NCBI RefSeq assembly: GCF_030406405.1
Contig: NZ_JAUEPL010000017.1
Span: 44,025-108,024, forward strand
Length of the DNA stretch: 64,000 bases
Source: Streptomyces ficellus
Lineage (GTDB): Bacteria; Actinomycetota; Actinomycetes; Streptomycetales; Streptomycetaceae
Direction of reading: 5' to 3'
Numbering within the stretch: position 1 is the stretch's first letter; each line of letters opens with the position of its first letter. The notes beneath the pieces are model-generated. The model was not told the origin of the DNA, did no database searches, and saw nothing but the letters and a program-made list of their open reading frames with translations. This document shows, piece after piece, positions 42,787 through 53,176 of the stretch. The position numbers and the translations under genes are program-made.

Positions 42787-44319
42787 TTGACCGGTTCCCA
42801 CGGAGCTAACCCGCTCCGTGACGCCGCAGACCGACGGCTCCCGCGTATCGCGGGGCCGTCGGGCCTGGTGATCTTCGGCGTCACGGGCGATTTGTCCCGC
42901 AAAAAGCTGATGCCTGCCGTGTACGACCTCGCCAACCGAGGTCTGCTCCCGCCGGGTTTCTCGCTGATCGGGTTCGCCCGTCGCGAGTGGGCGGACGAGG
43001 ACTTCGCGGACGAGGTGTACCAGGCGGTCAAGCAGCACGCGCGTACGCCCTTCCGTGAGGAGGTCTGGCAGCAGCTCAGCCAGGGCATGCGCTTCGTCCA
43101 GGGCAACTTCGACGACAACGAGGCGTTCGAGACCCTGAAGAAGACGATGGAGGAGCTCGACCAGGCCCAGGGCACCGGCGGCAACTTCGCGTTCTACCTC
43201 TCCGTACCGCCCAAGTTCTTCCCCGTCGTCGTCCAGCAGCTGAAGAAGCACGGACTGGCCGACCAGAAGGACGGCTCCTGGCGGCGCGCGGTCATCGAGA
43301 AGCCCTTCGGGCACGACCTGACCTCCGCGAAGGAGCTCAACTCGATCGTCCACGAGGTGTTCGCCCCGGACCAGGTCTTCCGGATCGACCACTACCTGGG
43401 CAAGGAGACCGTCCAGAACATCCTGGCCCTGCGGTTCGCCAACACCCTCTTCGAGCCGATCTGGAACCGGTCGTACGTCGACCACGTACAGATCACCATG
43501 GCCGAGGACATCGGCATCGGCGGCCGCGCCGGGTACTACGACGGCATCGGCGCCGCGCGGGACGTCATCCAGAACCACCTCCTCCAGCTGCTCGCGCTGA
43601 CCGCGATGGAGGAGCCCGCCTCCTTCGACGCGGACGCGCTCGCCGCCGAGAAGACCAAGGTGCTGGGCGCGGTGAAGCTGCCCAAGGACCTGGGCAAGTC
43701 CACGGTGCGCGCCCAGTACGCGGCCGGGTGGCAGGGCGGCGCGAAGGCCGTCGGCTACCTGGAGGAAGAGGGCATCGACCCGCAGTCCAAGACCGACACC
43801 TACGCCGCGATCAAGCTGGAGATCGACAACCGCCGCTGGGCGGGCGTCCCCTTCTACCTGCGCACCGGCAAGCGGCTCGGCCGCCGGGTCACCGAGATCG
43901 CGGTGATCTTCCAGCGCGCCCCGCACTCCCCGTTCGACCACACGGCCACGGAGGAGCTGGGCCAGAACGCCCTGGTCATCCGGGTCCAGCCGGACGAGGG
44001 CGTGACCATGCGGTTCGGCTCCAAGGTGCCGGGCACGTCGATGGAGGTCCGGGACGTCTCGATGGACTTCGCGTACGGCGAGTCCTTCACCGAGTCCAGC
44101 CCCGAGGCGTACGAGCGGCTGATCCTCGACGTCCTGCTCGGCGACGCCAACCTCTTCCCGCGCACCGAGGAGGTCGAGCTGTCCTGGAAGATCCTCGACC
44201 CGATCGAGCAGTTCTGGGACCGGCACGGCAAGCCCGCGCAGTACGAGGCCGGGACCTGGGGTCCGGTCGAGGCGGACGAAATGCTCGCACGAGACGGACG
44301 GAGCTGGCGCCGGCCATGA
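42787..44319 (+). CDS. zwf: Glucose-6-phosphate 1-dehydrogenase
   Basis: 510-aa NADP-linked enzyme opening the oxidative pentose phosphate pathway. GVTGDLSRKKLMPA is the nucleotide-binding motif and RIDHYLGKE carries the catalytic His and Lys residues. The start is TTG 42787, an uncommon codon, only 3 bp after tal, which may reduce its translation. The stop overlaps opcA by ATGA (44316-44319). Confidence 0.96.
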   Translation: MTGSHGANPLRDAADRRLPRIAGPSGLVIFGVTGDLSRKKLMPAVYDLANRGLLPPGFSLIGFARREWADEDFADEVYQAVKQHARTPFREEVWQQLSQGMRFVQGNFDDNEAFETLKKTMEELDQAQGTGGNFAFYLSVPPKFFPVVVQQLKKHGLADQKDGSWRRAVIEKPFGHDLTSAKELNSIVHEVFAPDQVFRIDHYLGKETVQNILALRFANTLFEPIWNRSYVDHVQITMAEDIGIGGRAGYYDGIGAARDVIQNHLLQLLALTAMEEPASFDADALAAEKTKVLGAVKLPKDLGKSTVRAQYAAGWQGGAKAVGYLEEEGIDPQSKTDTYAAIKLEIDNRRWAGVPFYLRTGKRLGRRVTEIAVIFQRAPHSPFDHTATEELGQNALVIRVQPDEGVTMRFGSKVPGTSMEVRDVSMDFAYGESFTESSPEAYERLILDVLLGDANLFPRTEEVELSWKILDPIEQFWDRHGKPAQYEAGTWGPVEADEMLARDGRSWRRP

Positions 44320-45458
44320 AGATCGACCTTACGGACACCACGTCCAGCAAGATCAACAAGGCGCTGGTGCAGGGGCGGCGGGCCATCGGTACGCCGGCCG
44401 TCGGCATGGTGCTCACCCTGGTCATCGTCACGGACGAGGAGAACGCCTACGACGCGCTCAAGGCCGCCAACGAGGCGTCCCGCGAGCACCCGTCGCGCAA
44501 GCTCGTGGTCATCAAGCGGGTCTCGCGCTCGCCGCGTGACCGTGCGAAGGCGCGCCTGGACGCCGAGGTGCGGGTGGGCGCGGACGCGGGCACCGGCGAG
44601 ACGGTGGTGCTGCGGCTGTACGGCGAGGTGCTCAACCACGCCCAGTCCGTGGTCCTGCCGCTGCTGCTGCCGGACGCCCCGGTGGTGGTCTGGTGGCCGG
44701 TGGCCGCTCCGACCGACCCGGCGCACGACCCGCTGGGTGCCCTCGGGCAGCGGCGCGTCACCGACACCTACGCCTCCGAGGACCCGGTGCGCGAGCTGGC
44801 CGCCCGGGCCGAGGCGTACACGCCGGGCGACACGGATCTGTCCTGGACGCGGATCACGCCGTGGCGTTCGATGCTGGCGGCGGCGCTGGACCAGGTCACC
44901 TGCGAGGTGACGGCGGCCGAGGTGGAGGGCGAGGAGTTCAACCCGAGCGTCGAACTGCTGGCCATGTGGCTGGCGGACCGGCTGAAGATCCCGGTGAAGC
45001 GCTCCACGTCGCACGGGCCCGGCCTGACCGCCGTACGCATGGAGACCAACTGCGGCCCGATCGTGCTGGACCGGCCGGACGGCTCGCTGGCCACGCTGTG
45101 CATCCAGGGGCAGCCGGACCGTGCCGTGGCGCTGAAGCGGCGCGAGACCTCCGAGCTGATCGCGGAGGAGCTGCGGCGCCTGGACCCCGACGACACCTAC
45201 GCGTCGGCGCTGCGGTACGGCGTGGACCGGCTCGGCGAGCTGGCGCGGTCGGGCGGCCGGGCACAGCCCAAGGCGAAGGGGTCCGGGGCGGCGGAGTCCG
45301 GGGCCGAGCAGTCCGGGGCGACGGGGTCCGGGGCCGAGGACTCCCGGGCGACGGAGTCCGGGGCGCAGGGGTCGCAGGCGCAGGCCTCGGGTGCCGGGGC
45401 CCCCGCCGGGAAGAAGGCCGCGGCCAAGTCGCCGGCCAAGAAGGCGGCCGCCAAGTGA
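44316..45458 (+). CDS. opcA: Glucose-6-phosphate dehydrogenase assembly protein OpcA
   Basis: 380-aa actinobacterial and cyanobacterial-type OpcA, needed for assembly or allosteric redox control of Zwf. The conserved core (about 1-310) includes VVWWPVAAPTDPAHDP and LAMWLADRLKIPV. The C-terminus is unusual: residues about 323-357 are a Ser-Gly-Ala-x-x pentapeptide array from a 15-bp minisatellite, followed by a Lys/Ala tail (AGKKAAAKSPAKKAAAK). Translationally coupled to zwf (ATGA) and to pgl (GTGA). Confidence 0.93.
   Translation: MKIDLTDTTSSKINKALVQGRRAIGTPAVGMVLTLVIVTDEENAYDALKAANEASREHPSRKLVVIKRVSRSPRDRAKARLDAEVRVGADAGTGETVVLRLYGEVLNHAQSVVLPLLLPDAPVVVWWPVAAPTDPAHDPLGALGQRRVTDTYASEDPVRELAARAEAYTPGDTDLSWTRITPWRSMLAAALDQVTCEVTAAEVEGEEFNPSVELLAMWLADRLKIPVKRSTSHGPGLTAVRMETNCGPIVLDRPDGSLATLCIQGQPDRAVALKRRETSELIAEELRRLDPDDTYASALRYGVDRLGELARSGGRAQPKAKGSGAAESGAEQSGATGSGAEDSRATESGAQGSQAQASGAGAPAGKKAAAKSPAKKAAAK
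45282..45386 (+). repeat. 15-bp minisatellite inside opcA
   Basis: Six clear and one degenerate copy of a 15-bp unit starting TCCGGGGC (45282, 45297, 45312, 45327, 45342, 45357, 45372). The period is a multiple of three, so copy-number change would keep the frame and only lengthen the linker. Confidence 0.85.
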
Positions 45459-46237
45459 GTGCTCCGCAGCTCGTCGTCCACCACGACAAGGAGCTGATGG
45501 CCCAGGCCGCGGCGGCCCGGCTGATCACGAAGATCGTGGACGCCCAGGCCGCCCGCGGCTTTGCCTCGGTGGTCCTGACGGGCGGCCGCAACGGCAACGG
45601 CCTGCTCGCCGCGCTCAGTTCGGCTCCCGCCCGGGACGCGATCGACTGGGCGCGCCTGGACCTATGGTGGGGCGACGAGCGGTTCCTGCCGGAGGGCCAC
45701 CCCGACCGGAACGACACCCAGGCCCGCGAGGCGCTGCTCGACCGCGTCCCGTTGGACCCGGCGCGGGTGCACACCATGCCGGTGGCGGGCGGCGCGTACG
45801 GCGCGGACGCGGATGCCGCCGCCGCCGCGTACGCGGAGGAACTGGCCGCCGCCGCGGGGCCCGAGGACCATGGGCCGGTGCCGAGGTTCGACGTCCTGAT
45901 GCTGGGCGTCGGCCCGGACACGCATGTCGCCTCGCTCTTCCCGGAGTACCCGGCGGTGCGGGAGACGGAGCGTACGGTGGTGGGCGTCCACGGCGCCCCG
46001 AAGCCGCCGCCGACCCGTATCTCGCTGACGCTCCCGGCGATCCGGGCGGCACGTGAGGTGTGGCTGCTGGCGGCGGGCGAGGACAAGGCGAAGGCGGCGG
46101 CGATCGCGCTGTCGGGCGCGGGCGAGGTCCAGGCCCCGGCCGCGGGCGCGTACGGACGCTCGCGGACGCTGTGGCTGCTGGACGCGGCGGCGGCCTCGCT
46201 GCTGCCGCGCGACCTGTACCCGCCGGCGACCTCCTGA
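45455..46237 (+). CDS. pgl: 6-phosphogluconolactonase
   Basis: 260-aa enzyme hydrolysing 6-phosphogluconolactone, the step after Zwf. Family motifs VVLTGGRNG, WWGDERFLP and MLGVGPDTHVASLFP are clear, as is the late RISLTLPAI. The start is GTG 45455, overlapping the opcA stop as GTGA (45455-45458); the long upstream open frame is only a shadow of opcA. The gene ends the operon at a strong terminator. Confidence 0.95.
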   Translation: MSAPQLVVHHDKELMAQAAAARLITKIVDAQAARGFASVVLTGGRNGNGLLAALSSAPARDAIDWARLDLWWGDERFLPEGHPDRNDTQAREALLDRVPLDPARVHTMPVAGGAYGADADAAAAAYAEELAAAAGPEDHGPVPRFDVLMLGVGPDTHVASLFPEYPAVRETERTVVGVHGAPKPPPTRISLTLPAIRAAREVWLLAAGEDKAKAAAIALSGAGEVQAPAAGAYGRSRTLWLLDAAAASLLPRDLYPPATS

Positions 46238-46261
46238 CCTTCCGCCACCTGCGCGGGGTCC

Positions 46262-46294
46262 AGGCCCGGTTCACCCCTTCGGTGGACCGGGCCT
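46262..46294. terminator. Terminator of the tkt-pgl operon
   Basis: A 14-bp stem (46262-46275 with 46281-46294, one G-T pair) with a 5-nt loop, then TT. The left arm overlaps the stop codon and the last codons of the convergent PH-domain gene, so it probably terminates both. Confidence 0.8.
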
Positions 46295-47878
46295 TTCGCT
46301 GCCCCGTTCTCCGCTGCCCCGCTCCAGGAACGGTTCCAGCAGTCCGGGGACGGCTGCCGCGGCGAAGGCGGTCCCCTCCTCCTGGTCGGCGTCGTGAATG
46401 TCGTACGCGCCCGCGCCCGCCGCCGTTGTCGCGGTCAGCGTGATGAGGCCCGCCCGGCGCTGGACGTACGACTGCTTGACCGTCCAGCCGATCACCCCGC
46501 CGCGCTGGAGGGCGACGGTGGCACGGCGTACCGTGCCGGAGCGGGCGACCAGGTAGTCGCCGCTCAGGCCATGGCCCAGGCTCCGGTAGGCGTCGAGGGC
46601 GAGCAGCACGGCGAGCGGCAGCCCCACCACCGCGCACGCCGCCGCGACATACAGCAGTACGTCGGCGACGGCGGCGCCCAGGACCGCGAGGACCAGGACC
46701 GGGAGCAGGGCGGCGCCCAGCGACCAGCGCAGCCGCCGGGTGCGGGCGGCGCGCGGGTGACCGGTGAGCGGCGCGCCCGTGGGGGACACCGTTTCCCTGA
46801 GCACCCGTGCGGCGACGTCGTCCGCCAGGGCGCGCGGGACGGCGGGCAGCAGCGTCTTGTGGTCGGCGTGCTTGTCGTCCTCAGCCTTGGCCAGGCCGGT
46901 AGCGACCGCGTCGATCCTGGCCGCCCGGCACAGCCGGACGCCGAGCGGCTCGACGAGCTCCACACCGCGCAGGCGCCGCTCCTCGATGGAGATCGAGCGG
47001 GCGGTCAGCAGACCGCGCCGGACCCTGAGCGTGCCGCCGGGCTCACGCTCCAGCCGGTAGTTCCACCACATCTCGACCCACAGGCCGAGCGCGCCGACGG
47101 CACCCGCGACAAGCGCCGCCACGGCGAGGACCAGGACGATCCAGATGGCCGGTGTGTCCCGGAACCGGTCACCCACCCAGTCGATGACCCGGTGCTGGGC
47201 GCCGAACCAGTCGCTGACCTGCATCACGCCGCCCGCCGCCGCGCCGCCGAGCAGCGGGGCGACGAACGATAGGGGGGCGTACCGGATCCAGCGGGGGTCC
47301 AGCCGGGCGAGCTCGCCGTCGCGGTGCGCCTCGGCGGCCGGCGACGGGGCCCTGTCGAGCAGTTCGCGGCGCAGCCGCTCGCCCTCGGCCCTGCTGACGG
47401 GGTGCAGTTCCAGCGTGGACTCGCCGCCGCCGGTGTGCTCCCCCGTACCGATACGGACCTTCACCAGGCCGAGGAGGCGCAGCAGCGGATTGGCCGTCAG
47501 GTCGACGCTGCGGATCCGTTCCCGTGCCAGGGAGCGGCGTTTGACCAGCAGCAGCCCGGTGTGGAGCTCGGCGCGCTCGGGGCCGATGCGGTAGCGGGTG
47601 CGCGTCCAGCGCACGTACTCCACCGCCGCCCCGCCCGCCACCAGCAGCACGGCCCCGGCCGGCAGCAGGAGCAGGCCCGTGCCGCGCCGCGCCCCGCTGC
47701 CGAACCACACGCCCCCGGACAGCCCCAGCAGCACCGGGACGCAGGCACCGGCCGCGACCCCGGCCATGACGAGGGCGGTGACGAGCACTGCCCGCTTGTC
47801 CAGCCGCGCCCACCCGTCGCCGTCCCCGCCGGGTGCCGGGCCGGTCGTGCCGTGGTCGGCGCCGCCGGGCTCGGTCAT
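46271..47878 (-). CDS. Membrane protein with bacterial PH domains (YdbT-like)
   Basis: 535-aa integral membrane protein. Pairs of transmembrane helices (about 32-80, 215-270, 400-450) alternate with three cytoplasmic bacterial PH domains of the bPH2 family, e.g. RYRIGPERAELHTGLLLVKR and RVRRGLLTARSISIEERRLR. ATG 47878 overlaps the smaller PH-domain gene stop by ATGA (47875-47878). The YdbS-YdbT pair in Bacillus has been linked to envelope-targeting antimicrobial resistance; here the role is unknown. Confidence 0.85.
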   Translation of the reverse strand: MTEPGGADHGTTGPAPGGDGDGWARLDKRAVLVTALVMAGVAAGACVPVLLGLSGGVWFGSGARRGTGLLLLPAGAVLLVAGGAAVEYVRWTRTRYRIGPERAELHTGLLLVKRRSLARERIRSVDLTANPLLRLLGLVKVRIGTGEHTGGGESTLELHPVSRAEGERLRRELLDRAPSPAAEAHRDGELARLDPRWIRYAPLSFVAPLLGGAAAGGVMQVSDWFGAQHRVIDWVGDRFRDTPAIWIVLVLAVAALVAGAVGALGLWVEMWWNYRLEREPGGTLRVRRGLLTARSISIEERRLRGVELVEPLGVRLCRAARIDAVATGLAKAEDDKHADHKTLLPAVPRALADDVAARVLRETVSPTGAPLTGHPRAARTRRLRWSLGAALLPVLVLAVLGAAVADVLLYVAAACAVVGLPLAVLLALDAYRSLGHGLSGDYLVARSGTVRRATVALQRGGVIGWTVKQSYVQRRAGLITLTATTAAGAGAYDIHDADQEEGTAFAAAAVPGLLEPFLERGSGERGSERPGPPKG

Positions 47879-48375
47879 GTCGCGTCCCCGGGGGTGGCCT
47901 GGGTGATCCGGGTCAGCCGCTGGGCGAGTTCCGCCGCCAGTTCGTGGTCGAGGCCCTCGATCCGGATGGCGCCCTTCGCGGAGGCGGTGGTCACGGTGAC
48001 CGTGGCGAGCCCGAACGCCTGCTCCAGCGGCCCGCGTATGGTGTCCACGGTCTGGATGCGGGACATCGGCGCGATCCGCCACTCCTGCCAGAAGGCCCCG
48101 GTCCGGACGTAGACGGCCTCGTCCGTGACCTCCCAGCGGTGCACCGTGAACCACCAGCGGGGGAAGAACGCGGTGCAGGCGAGCCCGGCCACGGCGAGGG
48201 CGGCCGCAAGCGCCGACAGCCCTGGCCGAGCGGGCTCGATGAGCACGGCCGGCACGGCCGCTACCACCACGGGCACCACCGTCAGCAGCAGCAACCGCGT
48301 GCGCCACCAGCCGACGGCCCGCTCGTTCAGCGTGTTGTTCGGCGGCCGCAGCCGCACCGCGTCCTCCCCCGTCAT
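47875..48375 (-). CDS. Small PH-domain membrane protein (YdbS-like)
   Basis: 166-aa protein with two N-terminal transmembrane helices (about 27-70) and one bPH2 domain (about 75-155, WWFTVHRWEVTDEAVYVRTG and RIQTVDTIRGPLEQAFGLAT). It is directly followed by, and coupled to, the larger three-domain protein, and starts 4 bp after the pgi stop, so all three may be cotranscribed. Confidence 0.85.
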   Translation of the reverse strand: MTGEDAVRLRPPNNTLNERAVGWWRTRLLLLTVVPVVVAAVPAVLIEPARPGLSALAAALAVAGLACTAFFPRWWFTVHRWEVTDEAVYVRTGAFWQEWRIAPMSRIQTVDTIRGPLEQAFGLATVTVTTASAKGAIRIEGLDHELAAELAQRLTRITQATPGDAT

Positions 48376-48379
48376 CGGT

Positions 48380-50041
48380 TCAGCGCCCTCGGAGCGTCCG
48401 GTACGTGGCGGCCAGCGTGGCCGTCGAGCTGTCCAGCTGCTCGCCGCCCTCGCCCCGGGTCAGCACGGGCTCAATCTTCTTGGCCAGCACCTTGCCGAGC
48501 TCGACGCCCCACTGGTCGAACGAGTCGATGTTCCAGATGGCGCCCTGCACGAAGACCTTGTGCTCGTACAGCGCGACCAGCTGGCCCAGCACGGACGGTG
48601 TCAGCTCGTCCGCGAGGATCGTCGTGGTGGGGTGGTTGCCGCGGAAGGTCTTGTGCGGCACCAGCTCCTCCGGTACGCCTTCGGCCCGTACCTCCTCGGG
48701 TGTCTTGCCGAAGGCCAGCGCCTGGGTCTGGGCGAAGAAGTTGGCCATCAGCAGGTCGTGCTGGGCCACCAGACGGGGCTCCAGGTCGGCGACCGGCTTG
48801 GCGAAGCCGATGAAGTCGGCCGGGATGACCTTGGTGCCCTGGTGGATCAACTGGTAATAGGCGTGCTGCCCGTTGGTGCCGGGCGTGCCCCAGACGACCG
48901 GGCCGGTCTGCCAGTCGACCGGGTTGCCCTCGCGGTCCACGGACTTGCCGTTGGACTCCATGTCGAGCTGCTGGAGGTACGCCGTGAACTTCGACAGGTA
49001 GTGGCTGTAGGGCAGGACGGCGTGCGACTGGGCGCCGAAGAACTCCCCGTACCAGACGCCGAGCAGGCCGAGCAGCAGCGGCGCGTTCTCCTCGGGCGGA
49101 GCGGTACGGAAGTGCTCGTCGACGAGGTGGAAGCCGTCGAGCATCTCGCGGAAGCGGTCCGGGCCGATGGCGATCATCAGCGAGAGACCGATCGCGGAGT
49201 CGTAGGAGTACCGGCCGCCGACCCAGTCCCAGAACTCGAACATGTTGGCCGTGTCGATGCCGAAGTCATCGACCTTCTCGGCATTGGTCGACAGGGCCAC
49301 GAAGTGCTTGGCGACGGCCTCCGGGCCGGCCCCGAGCCCGGTGAGCAGCCAGTCCCGGGCGGAGGTGGCGTTGGTGATGGTCTCGATGGTGGTGAACGTC
49401 TTGGAGGCGATGATGAAGAGCGTCTCGGCGGGGTCCAGGTCACGGACCGCCTCGTGCAGGTCGGCGCCGTCGACGTTCGAGACGAAACGCACCGTCAAGT
49501 CCCGCTTGGTGTAGGACCGCAGCGCCTCGTACGCCATCGCCGGGCCCAGGTCGGAGCCGCCGATACCGATGTTGACGACGTTCTTGATGGGCTTCCCGGT
49601 GTGCCCGGTCCACTCACCCGACCGGATCCGCTCCGAGAACGCGGCCATCTTGTCCAGCACCGCGTGCACGCCCGGCACCACGTTCTCGCCGTCGACCTCG
49701 ATCACGGCGTCACGCGGGGCGCGCAGCGCCGTGTGCAGGACCGCGCGGTTCTCCGTCGTGTTGATCTTCTCTCCGCGGAACATCGCGTCCCGCAGCTCCG
49801 CCACCCCGCTCGCCGCGGCCAACTCGCGCAGCAGCGCCAGCGTCTCGTCGGTCACGAGGTGCTTGGAGTAGTCCAGATACAGATCGCCGACGCGCAGGGT
49901 GTACCCGGTGCCTCGCGCCGGGTCGGCGGCGAACAACTCGCGCAGACGCGTCTGCCCCAGCTGCTCCCGGTGCTTGCCGAGAGCGGTCCACTCGGGCATC
50001 TGGTTCAGCCTGGTACGGCCTTCTGCGTTCATCTCCGACAT
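48380..50041 (-). CDS. pgi: Glucose-6-phosphate isomerase
   Basis: 553-aa phosphosugar isomerase connecting glycolysis and the pentose phosphate operon on the other strand. Signatures include [14 protein letters not shown], the [13 protein letters not shown] loop, and MESNGKSV with [23 protein letters not shown] 50041 is preferred to ATG 50032 because GAAGAAG is well placed before it. It belongs to the long eubacterial type (about 550 aa). Confidence 0.96.
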   Translation of the reverse strand: MSEMNAEGRTRLNQMPEWTALGKHREQLGQTRLRELFAADPARGTGYTLRVGDLYLDYSKHLVTDETLALLRELAAASGVAELRDAMFRGEKINTTENRAVLHTALRAPRDAVIEVDGENVVPGVHAVLDKMAAFSERIRSGEWTGHTGKPIKNVVNIGIGGSDLGPAMAYEALRSYTKRDLTVRFVSNVDGADLHEAVRDLDPAETLFIIASKTFTTIETITNATSARDWLLTGLGAGPEAVAKHFVALSTNAEKVDDFGIDTANMFEFWDWVGGRYSYDSAIGLSLMIAIGPDRFREMLDGFHLVDEHFRTAPPEENAPLLLGLLGVWYGEFFGAQSHAVLPYSHYLSKFTAYLQQLDMESNGKSVDREGNPVDWQTGPVVWGTPGTNGQHAYYQLIHQGTKVIPADFIGFAKPVADLEPRLVAQHDLLMANFFAQTQALAFGKTPEEVRAEGVPEELVPHKTFRGNHPTTTILADELTPSVLGQLVALYEHKVFVQGAIWNIDSFDQWGVELGKVLAKKIEPVLTRGEGGEQLDSSTATLAATYRTLRGR

Positions 50042-50090
50042 CAGCCCACTTCTTCTCGTACCTGCCTGCTTGCCCCGCTGCACTCCCAAC

Positions 50091-51305
50091 CTAATTGATC
50101 TGCCGCGCCAACGAGGCGACGGCCACCGTGAACAGTCCGGCCGCCAGCAGCGCGGGCGTGTTCGCTCCCCAGGCCGCCGCCACCGCGCCGCCCAGCAGGG
50201 CGCCGAGCGGGGCGCCGCCGATCGCCAGCGTGCGGAACGCGGCGCTGATCCGGCCGAGCATCCCCTCGGGGGCGCGCTCCTGCATGAGCGTGGCCTGGTT
50301 GACGTTCCACACCATCCCCATCAGCCCGAACAGCGCCAGCGCCACCGTCGTCACCCACAGCTCGCGCACCGAGCCCATGACCGCGAGGGCCCCGGCCTGG
50401 ACCGCTCCGGCCACGAAGACCGCCCGTATACGGCCGGTCCGCTCGGCGATCCGCCGGGCGAGCAGCCCGCCCAGGACGCTGCCCGCGCCGTACGCGGTGA
50501 TGGCCGCGGCATAACCGCCCTCGCCCGCCCCCAGCCAGCCGGTGACGTGCAGCACCAGCGTCGCGATGAGCGCGCCCACGCCTACGTTCGTCAGGGTCGT
50601 GGCCACGCACAGCCCGCGCTGCGCCCGGTCCCGCCATAAGAAGCGCAGCCCTTCGGCGATCTCCACCCGCAGGGTGGAACCGGCCGCGCGGGCCGCCCGC
50701 TCGGGCGCCGCCACCCGCAGCGAGGCCACCAGCAGCGCCGCGAGGACATATGTGGCCGCGTCCGCCGCGTACGGCACGGCGGCCCCCGCCAGCAGCAGCG
50801 CCGGCACCAGCGGGGCCGCCAGGAAGCCGCCCGCCACCTGCTGGCCGGTCATGAGCCGGGCATTGGCGCTCGCCAGCGCCTCGGCCGGCACCAGCGACGG
50901 CAGCAGGGAGGTCGCCGCGTTGTCGAACAGGGTCTGGAGGGTGGTGAGCGCGAAGGCGAGCACGATCAGCAGGGCGATGGACGCGTGCCCCAGGGCGACC
51001 GCCACCGCGAACGCCGCCATGAGCGCGCCTCGCACCAGGTCCACGGCCCACATGGCGCGCCGCTGGTCCACCCGGTCGGCGACGGCCCCGCCGAGCAGGC
51101 CGAACAGCAGCCACGGCAGAAAACCGCACGCCGTGACGGCCGCGATCAGCAACGGGTCGCGCGTCAGTGAGACCGCCAGCAGCGGCATCGCCGCCGTACG
51201 CAGCGAGTCACCGAACTTGGAGACGACCGCGGCCGCCCACAGCCTCCCGAACCCGCCCCGCCACGCCGGCACCCGCAGGATGCCCACCGACTCCGCTGTC
51301 GTCAC
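50091..51305 (-). CDS. MFS transporter
   Basis: 404-aa permease with 12 predicted transmembrane helices. [20 protein letters not shown] is the loop 2-3 A-motif and [20 protein letters not shown] its second-half repeat. Belongs to the MFS_3-like group that resembles enterobactin and drug exporters. The start is GTG 51305. Substrate unknown; it is not linked operonically to pgi (49-bp gap) in any clear way. Confidence 0.88.
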   Translation of the reverse strand: MTTAESVGILRVPAWRGGFGRLWAAAVVSKFGDSLRTAAMPLLAVSLTRDPLLIAAVTACGFLPWLLFGLLGGAVADRVDQRRAMWAVDLVRGALMAAFAVAVALGHASIALLIVLAFALTTLQTLFDNAATSLLPSLVPAEALASANARLMTGQQVAGGFLAAPLVPALLLAGAAVPYAADAATYVLAALLVASLRVAAPERAARAAGSTLRVEIAEGLRFLWRDRAQRGLCVATTLTNVGVGALIATLVLHVTGWLGAGEGGYAAAITAYGAGSVLGGLLARRIAERTGRIRAVFVAGAVQAGALAVMGSVRELWVTTVALALFGLMGMVWNVNQATLMQERAPEGMLGRISAAFRTLAIGGAPLGALLGGAVAAAWGANTPALLAAGLFTVAVASLARQIN

Positions 51306-51433
51306 GGTCCCCCCTCACCGCCCGGATGATGACTCACCCACGACGGTAGAGGTCACCACTGACAACGCGGGGGCCCACGGCGGCCGCCGTGGGCCACACC
51401 AAGCCGAGCGCAGGCCACAAAGGGCACGAAAAC

Positions 51434-51474
51434 GGCCCTGCCGGTGGGATCCGCCCGGATCCACCCGCAGGGCC
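51434..51474 (-). terminator. rbpA terminator
   Basis: GGCCCTGC (51434-51441) pairs with GCAGGGCC (51467-51474), with a bulged inner stem, followed on the minus strand by GTTTTCG. It lies 12 bp after the rbpA stop. Confidence 0.8.
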
Positions 51475-51486
51475 CTGCTCAACTCT

Positions 51487-51822
51487 TCAGATCTCGCCGC
51501 GCAGTTTGGCGAGCGCCTCGGCCAGGATCGCCTCGCCGTCCGCGTCGCTGCGCCGCTCCCGTACGTACGCGAGGTGCGTCTTGTAGGGCTCGGTGCGCGG
51601 CGGGTCCGGCGGGTTGTCCCGGTCCTGGCCGGCCGGGAACCCGCAGCGCGGGCAGTCCCAGGTGTCGGGGACCTGTGCGTCACTGGCGAAGCTCGGCTGC
51701 GTCTCGTGCCCGTTCGAGCACCAGAAGGAGATGCGGAGTCGCGGCGCGGACTCGCCCCGCTCGGCCTCCCCCATCGGCCCCGCTCCGACCCGGCTTCCCC
51801 GGATCGCGTTGCCACTTGCCAC
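51487..51822 (-). CDS. rbpA: RNA polymerase-binding protein RbpA
   Basis: 111-aa actinobacterial transcription factor that binds RNA polymerase and group I/II sigma factors, stabilises open complexes and affects basal rifampicin tolerance. The zinc-site residues are in FWCSNGHETQ and WDCPRCGFPAG; the basic linker and sigma-interaction domain follow (YKTHLAYVRERRSD). GTG 51822 has GGGAG 8 nt upstream. A sigma-R-like promoter lies upstream, matching its known oxidative-stress control in S. coelicolor. Confidence 0.95.
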   Translation of the reverse strand: MASGNAIRGSRVGAGPMGEAERGESAPRLRISFWCSNGHETQPSFASDAQVPDTWDCPRCGFPAGQDRDNPPDPPRTEPYKTHLAYVRERRSDADGEAILAEALAKLRGEI

Positions 51823-51876
51823 GGTTGTAACTCCCTGCGTGATGGTGCCCGAAGATGCCCCAGTCTACGTAAGGCC

Positions 51877-51904
51877 CAACGCGCGTCCAGTGATAGGAGT
51901 TACC
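51877..51904 (-). promoter_or_regulatory. Sigma-R-like promoter of rbpA (GGTAAC-N18-GTTG)
   Basis: On the minus strand GGTAAC (51899-51904) and GTTG (51877-51880) are 18 bp apart, compared with the GGGAAT-N18-GTTG consensus of the disulfide-stress sigma factor. The predicted leader is about 48 nt. Confidence 0.5.
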
Positions 51905-51942
51905 CCCCTGCCCGGAACGCGGAACCGGCGATCACCGATGAC

Positions 51943-52179
51943 TCAGTTGTCCAGTTTCATCAGAAGTGCAAGTACGACAATGCACGCGAACCACAGCAGA
52001 CCGACGACCACGGTGATGCGGTCCAGGTTGCGCTCGGCGACCGAGGAGCCACCGACGGAGGACTGCATACCGCCACCGAACATGTCGGAGAGGCCGCCGC
52101 CCTTCCCCTTGTGCATCAGCACGAGCAGCATCAGCAGCGCGCTGAAGACCATCAGGGCGATCGAGAACCCCATAACCAC
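51943..52179 (-). CDS. secG: Preprotein translocase subunit SecG
   Basis: 78-aa inner-membrane protein, the accessory subunit of SecYEG. Two transmembrane helices (about 3-22 and 55-75) flank the cytoplasmic Gly-rich loop MHKGKGGGLSDMFGGG. GTG 52179 has AGGG 7 nt upstream and is preferred to ATG 52173. It follows tpiA after a 202-bp gap in which I see no gene. Confidence 0.94.
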   Translation of the reverse strand: MVMGFSIALMVFSALLMLLVLMHKGKGGGLSDMFGGGMQSSVGGSSVAERNLDRITVVVGLLWFACIVVLALLMKLDN

Positions 52180-52381
52180 GGCTGGACCCTACTTCCTGGC
52201 AATTCTCGGACTTCTACGGACGACGGGGGCCCAGGCCCGCCCACGCGGCGCTGCCGCATCTGGACTGTGAGCCTCGGCCCCCGCAAGGGTACGACGGATC
52301 CGCCCTACCGCATACTCGCACCTATCGGTTCGCCTCCGGGGCGCCCGCCCCCTGTGCCGGCAGTGGCCGGGCCCCATCGGC

Positions 52382-53170
<789 letters not shown>

Positions 53171-53176
53171 TAAGGG

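Noticed and set aside
45282..45386. CRISPR-like array
   Set aside because: The repeats are 15 bp, contiguous without spacers, in frame inside opcA.
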